Shown piece after piece: positions 56,344 through 64,000 of a stretch of 64,000 nt of DNA. The notes below the pieces were generated by a model. That model saw only the letters and a program-made list of their open reading frames with translations, was not told where the DNA came from and ran no database searches. The DNA is taken from contig NW_025955004.1 in the NCBI RefSeq assembly GCF_022376445.1, forward strand, positions 228,575 through 292,574, in the 5' to 3' direction. The stretch is from Fomitopsis serialis. Lineage: Eukaryota; Basidiomycota; Agaricomycetes; Polyporales; Fomitopsidaceae. Position 1 is the stretch's first letter. The number at the start of each line of letters is the position of its first letter. The position numbers and the translations under genes are program-made.

Positions 56344-58180
56344 CCTCCTTGATGGACGTCGATGGATGGTTCCCTTCGATAAGAATAGACCGGTTCGCGT
56401 CGCACTAATATTGTTTCTGCTTCTAGGGTAGCAAGGTGGCCCTATCCTCAGGCTTCCGCAACGTCTGCGACCTACAACGGCTTTGCCTCGTGTGAAGTCT
56501 CACAAGAGCGAACCGGTGTATGGTATCCTCGTATTCATATCCACATGGAACACTGCAGCACTTCTATAAACCATTCGAAGTCAACGTCCCGGAACTTGCC
56601 AATGAGCAATCGGGCTTTGTGTCCAGCATCACTCACCGCAAGCAACGCTGAGGTACAGCCTGAGCATGTAGGTGCCTCAGTCAGGTCAGCGGAATTCTAC
56701 TCACTGATGTTTTTTCGACCTGTGTCCAAGGTTGGTGCTGTGACCAGTAAGCTCGAGCCTTACGTTCCTGTCACTAGTACTTACTCCTGTGCTCGTTTGC
56801 GGGCGCCTCAATAACCTACTAGACTCCGCGTGCTGCCAAGAGAAGACTTAATACACACGATATGTGTCGTCTTCAGTGATTTTTGAGCTGTTGATATAGG
56901 CGATTCCTCCCGTCAATGCCTGATGTGCTCTCACTGCCTGCAGCCTCATATTGAAGCCACACTACACCTTAGTCGGACGGTAACACAATGCAGTTCATGC
57001 TGCAAATCTTGGGGTCGGTACGACATCGTTAAGCTTCTCACGCATGTCTGAATTGACCTTGCAGTGCACGTTGCCCAGTGAGGAGATTGTCGCGTAACGT
57101 GAGATTTGCGTGATACACAACCACGATACCGATGACTGTGTCGACGTCCTAGCCAGAATGCTGCGCATTGAACGCAGAACTCGATGCGGACAATTGCCTT
57201 GGTATTGCTCAAACTTGCATCTCAAGCTAACGGGTGTTTGCGGTGGAATGCATCAGGCACGTAGTGTGTTCTGTCCCCAACACCTATGTACGATACTGAT
57301 GGGCCGTGAACCTGTCTTACACAGCCCTCGACGATCTGAGCGCTCGGGCCATCATTTGCTCTATGTAGATCTGCCCTGCTTTCAAATGCTTCCGCCTCGG
57401 TCCAGTAAGGAACGCAGAGTCCGTCATGAACACCGCATCATTTTGCATCCGTCGGTGCTGATTCGATACTTTGCGCTACGTCGATCTAGGAGGCTACTTT
57501 GAGGGTTTGTCGTCGTTGGTTTGATTTATATGTGAGCACCGGCAAGTCCCAAGTTGATTGACCGTACTTGGCACATGCAGCCTGATGCAGCCTGATAGCG
57601 TCATTGAAAGTTGAACAATCGCTGATTAGCTTCCCATTACAGGATGCATCCCGGTCGACTCAATCGCGACTGATGCGATGAAGCAATCATCGCCCTCAAG
57701 TTGAGGTTGCTTGATGCCCTGGGAGAGCAGCTGCGCACTCATGAGATTGTGACCAATCCATGCAGTCCGCTGCGCTAATGCCCACGCCGATCTCCTCGCA
57801 TGCTCCTATCCGAGTCTACAGATCCGTTTGATCGCGTTTCATAACGTACTAAGTAGGTCGAGACGCCGGGCTATGACCAATTGCATCGGCCGGTCCACAA
57901 ATCTCAGGTCAAGTCGACCACACAGCTTCTCGGGTACCTTGTTGATGGCGGCGCGTGGAGTGCGATAAGTTGAACGCTACTGCGAAGCAACCTCGCTCGC
58001 GTTGCGTACGCAAGCCTATTTCTCGTCCTCCCGGATGGCATCCAGCGTATTGCCCGCTGCTCACTCCCTTGACGGCCTGTGCGTTTCCCTCAATTTTCCT
58101 CGGAAGCAACTACTAACTGCCTTGTATCTCTAGCGCTGGACCGCCTGTATGTGTACAGAAAAGCTTGCTCTAAGGACCAG
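56344..58180 (+). other. Spacer between DUF6534 copies C and D
   Basis: Frames up to about 130 codons without motifs. No further DUF6534 fragments were recognised. The first exon of copy D probably lies in the last few hundred bases. Confidence 0.4.
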
Positions 58181-59663
58181 GTTCTGACCCATTCGGTCTC
58201 AAGCTGGTTGGATATTTCTTCAGCTGGGCACTTCTCGGCGTACTTAATGTTCAGATTTGTGAGTACTACTTCAAACGATTGTCCCGAACTTGTCGTTTGA
58301 ATATCAAATAGATCTGTATTATGTCAAGTTTCGAAAGGATCATACTTTCTTGCAGGTCCTAGGTAAGACGCATTGCCCTTGGGTCAGGCCTGAGGTCCTC
58401 GCTGAACACACTGCCGACAGTCTACGCCATTCTTGCCTTAGAATGGATACAGACAATACTGCTCACCGTCGACGCATTTGATTCCTTTGTTTACCACTAT
58501 GGCGATCCGGCCGCATTGACAAGCACAAATCGTCCCGGATGGTTCTCGCTCCCCCTTCTTTGTGGGCTGGTTTCGACGCCGGTGCAATGCTACTTTGCGT
58601 GGCGGATCTGGAAGCTGTTCAGGACTGTCATTCTTTGCGGCATTCTCGTGTTTGTAAGTCAGGCTCAACTCGACTGACGCCGACTGAATCGAGATTTACG
58701 GTGGACCGCTCTAGTTTTCCATAGTCCAGCTTATTTTTGGTATCATCACCGTAACAGGTGTCCAGGCCAGTGCATTCCATCTGTATCACCGGGTGTGCCA
58801 GGGCTGAGGTCAGACACTCATCAGCTCAGAGATGTGTCTACTACCAGTGAGATAGGATTGTCGAGAACGGCACTGGCAGTCGACTGCGTGAGTTCGGTTG
58901 GCATCCGGTTGCGTAGCATACTCATCACTACCCGACTGCAGATCTTTTTGGGCGGAAGTGCCCTCGTTGACGCTATCATTGCCGTGGCAATGACCATCTT
59001 GGTCAGTTCATTGTTGGCGTTCGTTGAGTCGATTGCTGGCTGATCCTCAGATCTACAGCTGTTGAGACTCAAGAATGGCATGCTGAAGACGGATATGATG
59101 ATCAACAAGGTCATCCGTTTCGGTGTCGAAAGCGGCATTCTCACGGGTAGCATCGTTACACTGTTAGTGCGGGATGTAACTAACGCCAAAACACAGCCAG
59201 CGTCGCAATAATCGGCCTCGTGTTGGCGATGGGATGTCCGGTGTGTCATATTCGTGCACATCTAATCACGATGGCTTATGGTCTTTGTAGGGAAAGCTGT
59301 ACTACGAGCCTGTGTAAGTCCCCAGAGCAGCGTCTCTTAACAATCACTTATTATGTCTGGTCTCTTGTGCAGCATATACATCCTGAGCAAGTTGTGAGTA
59401 CTCCAATGCCTCAATGAGCGTGAGTGTGTTGTGAGTCACTGACGCGGTGAGCAGGTACGCCAACACGTTCATCACCAACCTTCTCAACCGTACCATGGAC
59501 CGCACGAATTCCGGCAGCGCGATCCGCAATACCAGCTGGGCCCGGGATACAATGCAAATAGACGTCGAGATGGCTGGCAATGGTGCGTGCCCGGTTCGCG
59601 CTCCCGTGTGGTAGTTCTCTGATGATAACCACAGGTATCCCTCCGGGCAAGACTGCTCGTTGA
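58181..59663 (+). CDS. DUF6534-type seven-helix membrane protein, copy D
   Basis: The most complete member of the cluster. Exons include 58181-58258 (GSDPFGLKLVGYFFSWALLG), 58312-58362 (YYVKFRKDHTFLQVL), 58421-58653 (VYAILALEWIQTILL, SLPLLCGLVSTPVQCYFAW) and one from 58715 (FSIVQLIFGIITVTGVQ). Then follow EIGLSRTALAVDC, IFLGGSALVDAIIAVAMTIL, LLRLKNGMLKTDMMINKVIR, ASVAIIGLVLAMGCP, GKLYYEPV, IYILSKL and YANTFITNLLNRTMDRTNSG. The tail ends GIPPGKTAR at 59661-59663 after a last intron. Around seven hydrophobic helices are present, consistent with plasma-membrane or endomembrane location. No frame break was found. The first coding exon upstream of 58181 is not identified, and the junction near 58795 is tentative. 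Function of the family is unknown. Confidence 0.78.
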
Positions 59664-60207
59664 CATCAGCCGTGTTCTCGTCATCCTCAACTGACATGCG
59701 CATCATTGACAGTCATATCTTTTGTCGGGTACGACGGCGAGTGCTGCACAATGGTGTCGGCCCCGTTGAACGACTTGGACATATGGTGTGCACGATGATT
59801 GTTACGACATATTTATTCGCTTGACATGCCTGCGCCGGGACCGGCAGCAAGCAAGGACTCCTTCATCAGTCATATACAGAGGTCGCTCGTTGCTCGAGTG
59901 GATTTCGTGGTTCTTGTTGTGATGCCCTATTTAATCGTCGCGCATGTACTTACCATACAATGTGGATTGTGTAATGATTGTAGCTGGGCGTAATGATGCA
60001 CAGCCAGCTGCTGTCCCCGGCCGCTAAGCAGAAGTTGTGGCCACGGAGAGCCGATCTTCAATTTCGGCATGTGCAGACTCTCAACTGGGGAGTCCGACAA
60101 CGGCTCCAGTGATGGGGACATAAATAATTTGTGGACCGAATGAAACACCGGCCCAGTCGAGCAGCAGCCGATACACTGCTAAAAAGAACACTTGTTATGC
60201 TTCTGCG
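59664..60207. other. Intergenic between convergent genes
   Basis: Short spacer between DUF6534 copy D (plus) and the Pil1-family gene (minus); no coding features seen. Confidence 0.5.
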
Positions 60208-63159
60208 CTACCGCAGACTCATTCTCCCATCTTCGAGATTGGTCGCGAACTTCCCATGTTCATACCCTCCAGACTCACGTCCCTCCGGCCCAGTATACGC
60301 CGAGATGTAATCATAATCGTCGTCACTCCCCGCGACTTCTTGACCACCACGCGACGATCGATCCCCAAAAGCCTGCGCCGCAGACGTCGAACGGAAGCGT
60401 CCACTCCCATCCCCAGCATCGAGCGAGTCACGGCTGGAGAGGGGTGCCGAGGGCACGCGCGGTATAGACTGCCTGACGGCACCGGGCGCAGTGTTTCCTG
60501 ACGGCGACGAGGGCAGCGGTCGCTTCTTCACCATCAGCGGGCCTGTGTCCACATTTGGCGCATCGGAACCGGGCACTGCGGGTATACTAGGGCTACGAGC
60601 CTGCCTCCTGAAGGCAGCCGCGGAAATCTTGCCTGATGCGGACGCTGCGGGCAGCGAGTAGAACGACCCTGGGGCAGTCGGCGTGGGGAGCGGCGAAGAG
60701 AGCGGCGAGGCGTACTCCGACTGGGGCGTCGACCTGTATGCTGTCATGTTGGTGTTTACGGAGAATGACGAGGGAGAGGGCGATGGACGTTGAAGAGCAA
60801 TGGCGGGTACGGCTGTCGGAGGCCCGTCGCCGCTCACTCGGGATCGAGACGACACTGGGGACGCGGGCTCCCGATCCTCAGCAGACGACTGTGCGAGCGA
60901 GCTCGTTGGCGATGCAAGCGAGCGATCCCGTTCGCGTGTGTATCCGCTAAACTGCGAGCCACCTCCCGTGCTGACGCGTGGGCTGCCGGGAGGCGGAATG
61001 GCGGCGTCCATCGGAGGTCGAGGGGAAACGGTGCGGCGAGCAAACGGTGCCTGAGGCGGAATAAGCGGAGAGGGCGTCCGTTGGCTCGGCTCCGGGATGG
61101 TACTTGTCAGAGCGGAGCTTGACATGAGCGCGTCGATCTCCCGCGAGACCTCCCGCGCTGCGTCGGCGTCTTGGGTTCGCTGATCAACGGGTGGTGCCGG
61201 CACTTGTGCAGGCGGCGGAGAGGGAACGTAAGAGGCCGGTGCCTGGGTATTGCTTATTGGAGGTACTGCTGCAGTGTCCGAATCAGAGCCTGTAGATATT
61301 GTAGATGGTACTCGCATACCTGCATTCGACGACGATCGCTCGGACTGCTCAAAGCTCCGACGCCCGTCACCCTGGGCCGTCTGCTCCGCCACCTGGCTGT
61401 AACTCAGCACGTCGTCCGCGAAGCCACCCGAGGGCTCAAACTTGACCTTCCTGTCCTCCCTGCTCCGCCGTTCAGGCGACGTCTCCGCCTCGTCCTCCGG
61501 AGACATGTACGCCAGCTGCACGTCGTCCTCGCCTGCATGCCCCACGACAGACGTGTACATTGGCGGCGGCGACGAGTGCGACGTAGGCCTACTCTCCTGG
61601 GTGCCCCCCTTCTCACCTCCATTCGCGCCCGACTTGGGGTTGAATTTGTCCTCAAGTGCCTGGGCGATGCTCGACGAGAAGTCGTCTTGGGGCCGCTGGA
61701 CGTCGAGCGATGGCGGGCGTTCGTTCGCGTGGGACGGCGCGTACACCCGCGAGTCGCGTGGGGGGCGCGGGCCGCCGAGCGCGGGGACGGTGGAGAAGCG
61801 CGAGACCCGCGCACCCGTGAGGCGGTCGCGATCCTCAGGCGAACGCATCGAGCTCATACGCGGCGAGTACGGCTCCTGCGGGAGGGCCCCGAATTCCCCG
61901 GTGTCTGCGGGGGGCGGCATGGGAGCGGCGATGTCAACATACGAGAGCGACTGGTTGCTGGGGGCCATGAACGGGCTGGAGGGCGCGAGCGAGAGAGCAC
62001 CATACCCGCCGGCGAGGGGTGAGCGCGGCATCTGGCCGTTGGTGGACGCTGTGTCGGAGAGGCTGGCGTCGCCAGTGGGAGCGGGCATGACTACAGAGGT
62101 ACGCCGGCTGGTGTCGCCCACTTGAGGAGTGGGCGCAAATCCATATTGTGTTGGTGGGAGAGATGCTATGTCCGAGTTGTCGTATGGATCGGCAGAACGA
62201 ACGAGGCCGCCGAGATTAGGCTCTTGGGAGAAGCTAACAGTCGAGAGCGCACGACGAGCATCGGTAACGAGGTTCTCTGTGTTACTGTAGCCGTTGTAGT
62301 ATGCTCGAGGGAGTCCAGGCTCCGTCCTGTCAAGAGGTATTTCCTGAGGGAGATGAGATGCGGAGGAGCTCAAACATGAACACCGGACGTACTGCAATAA
62401 CCAATCTACCGTGATCGGCAATGATCTTTGAAGAGCGTCAGAATACGTCTATCGGCACTGAGACACTACGCACGATGCCCTTCTCGCAGCATTCCACGAG
62501 CCCTCCAAACTTGTAACCCAGCCACGCCTTCGACGTGGACCGCTTGTAATCGCTGAGACTGGCCTCCTCTGCCATGATGTCCGTGTCCATAATCCGGATC
62601 TCTTCTCGCAGCTTGTTGAGGTGATCCATTTGTGTCTGCAGGTTCTTGCTGTCCGGACCCATCTTGCTAAGCTTCTTCTCGGCGGATTCGGCTTCAGCAG
62701 CGAGAGACTTGCGTCGGCGTCGAAGCTCGTCCAGGCGTTCCTCTCGCGTGCGCACTGACTTCATTTGTTCACGTACAGAACCGTGGTGATTTGCGAAGAC
62801 TTGCAGCGCATCAGAGAAGTGCAAATAGAGTGCACAAGACGCGGAAAGCGTGTCCTTCGCGCTCGTCAATACGACGGCCTGCCACGACGAGTTGTAGACT
62901 CACCCCTAAGTCGTCGCCTTCACCCATTCCCCATGCCTTCAGCGCCTCCGACGCTCTCGCAATATCAGCGCTCAGCCTCTGCAGTCTGTGAGCGGTTTCC
63001 CTACATTAACGACCGTCGGGAATCGCTGTAGGTAACATACGAGTTGAGCACAGCTTTCTCAGCTGTGATCAGTTCCTGTAACGCACGGAGGTCCTTGTTT
63101 CCTCCGAGCACAGGCAGCGTCGAGTTGTGCGCAATCTTCTTTGCTGCCGTCCGGAACAT
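60208..63159 (-). CDS. PIL1: Eisosome component, Pil1/Lsp1 family
   Basis: BAR-domain protein that assembles into eisosomes, the furrow-like plasma-membrane domains of fungi. Exons in transcript order: 63159-63041, 63000-62904, 62854-62474, 62425-62393, 62343-60208 (921 aa). The N-terminus is FRTAAKKIAHNSTLPVLGGN, typical of Pil1. The helical BAR region spans about residues 30-230 (LQRLSADIARASEALKAWG, SVREQMKSVRTREERLDEL, LNKLREEIRIMDTDIM, KAWLGYKFGGLVECCEKG, ADHGRLVIA). It is followed by EIPLDRTEPGLPRAYYNGY, then a long Ser/Pro-rich, probably disordered tail of about 670 residues. The tail is far longer than in yeast Pil1 but is seen in some basidiomycete homologues. The first intron is only 40 bp, which is short. 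The reverse-strand frames over the last exon are shadows. Confidence 0.92.
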
Positions 63160-64000
63160 GCTGGATACGTAGATTTGGGTGTACTGGTAGTCGATTAGCA
63201 GCCGTGGCGATTGGATGGTACTGTGGTCTGATAATTGGTCGTTTGCGACAAGCTTTCAGAGGTGTGCACAGTCGTGCGAGCGGCTGCGGGTTGTGCTTGC
63301 TGAAGTGTAGTCTTCCGTTAAAACTTGTCCTATTGATATACCATACCTAGAGCGGTGCTGGGAGAGTGGGTGTGTGGCGGAGAAGAGGAGAGTCCCTCCG
63401 AGTCAGTCAGGAGACCGGCTGCTCCAAGAGATAGCGTTACAGTCATAAGCGCCTTCATATTCCGCTCACTCGGCCGACTCGGAGTCCGCTTGCACTGCTC
63501 GGTGTGAAAAATGAAACTTGGTTAAAACGTTGGTTCCGCCTAACTTCATAAACTTCCCAGTTGCCAAGTTGGGGGACAGGGAGTACTCAGCATCCTCAGT
63601 GTCGCAGCTGGTAGAGACATAAAGGCATGTATACGTCCAGTAACGGCCCAATATCCAGTCACTGAGGTTACTTCAAGTCATGATCCCGTACGTACGGCGC
63701 AAGTACAGTATTGTCGCAGACCTCTCATACATATTACGGATAAGTCGGCTGGGCGACGTGTCATTGAAGGGAAGTACTGTATATGTAAGTCCGCTCGTAT
63801 CCAGAGGATGCATCCAGCGAGTCTTGGCACGCACCATTCGTCAAACAGAAGGCTTGTCCAGCACGAAGCCTCCAAGTTTTTGAATGGGATACACCACCGA
63901 TCTATCGCCGCCGAGTTCCCGCTGACACTGCCGCTTTCTTGGCACCCTCCGCGTCGGGGGCCGCAGGAGTGAGTGCTAGACTGATGTGGCCGAGGGTCGA
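63160..64000 (-). other. Upstream region of the Pil1-family gene
   Basis: Contains the promoter side of the minus-strand Pil1 gene and only short frames (under 70 codons). Nothing else is recognised up to the window edge. Confidence 0.45.

Noticed and set aside
61171..62125. Plus-strand frames of 227-283 codons opposite the Pil1 last exon
   Set aside because: Complement of a GC-rich Ser/Pro coding region; the minus-strand frame continues a recognised family across several introns.

Overview
The window looks like nuclear DNA of a basidiomycete, most likely an Agaricomycete of the mushroom or polypore group. The evidence is many spliceosomal introns of about 50-60 bp with GT(A/G)(A/C/T)GT donors and CTNA branch sites, moderately GC-rich genes, and protein families typical of these fungi (DUF6534 seven-helix membrane proteins, a DUF7770-like protein, a basidiomycete-type F-box protein, an eisosome Pil1 protein with a long disordered tail). 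There are no operons, Shine-Dalgarno sites or CRISPR arrays, and I recognised no tRNA or rRNA. Gene models were built by hand-splicing open frames; exon coordinates are in each entry.

Layout. 1-2.5 kb: two tandem short-chain dehydrogenase genes, the first cut by the window edge. 3.4-9.6 kb: a small acidic ORF, a VHS-GAT trafficking adaptor (minus) and an F-box gene with one frame break. 11.2-14.2 kb: V-ATPase subunit E and an aromatic-type aminotransferase (both minus). 15.5-19.2 kb: a zinc-finger-like protein with a duplicated helical tail and a disordered Pro/Ser-rich protein. 20.2-25.6 kb: the replication factor MCM10 (plus) converging on the SUMO E1 subunit UBA2 (minus). 27.1-28.2 kb: an unrecognised three-exon gene. 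28-41 kb is gene-poor: a Gly/Asn-rich protein gene with a frame break, a damaged DUF6534 gene and a DUF7770-like gene. 41.5-42.8 kb: mitochondrial Mn superoxide dismutase.

44.6-52 kb is an accessory block: a 173-bp tandem repeat followed by a non-LTR (LINE) retrotransposon. Its ORF2 encodes endonuclease, then RNase H, then reverse transcriptase, an unusual order because RNase H normally follows the reverse transcriptase. Three more DUF6534 copies follow at 52.8-59.7 kb, so the element sits inside a same-strand cluster of four DUF6534 genes, at least two of them broken. The window ends with an eisosome Pil1-family gene (60.2-63.2 kb).

The conserved genes do not form a pathway; they are housekeeping genes (vacuolar acidification, amino acid metabolism, replication, SUMOylation, oxidative stress, plasma-membrane organisation) interspersed with lineage-specific genes. 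Several frame breaks lie at short homopolymers (8758-8761, 31711-31714, 35870-35873), so either uncorrected base-calling indels or real decay must be considered before calling pseudogenes.
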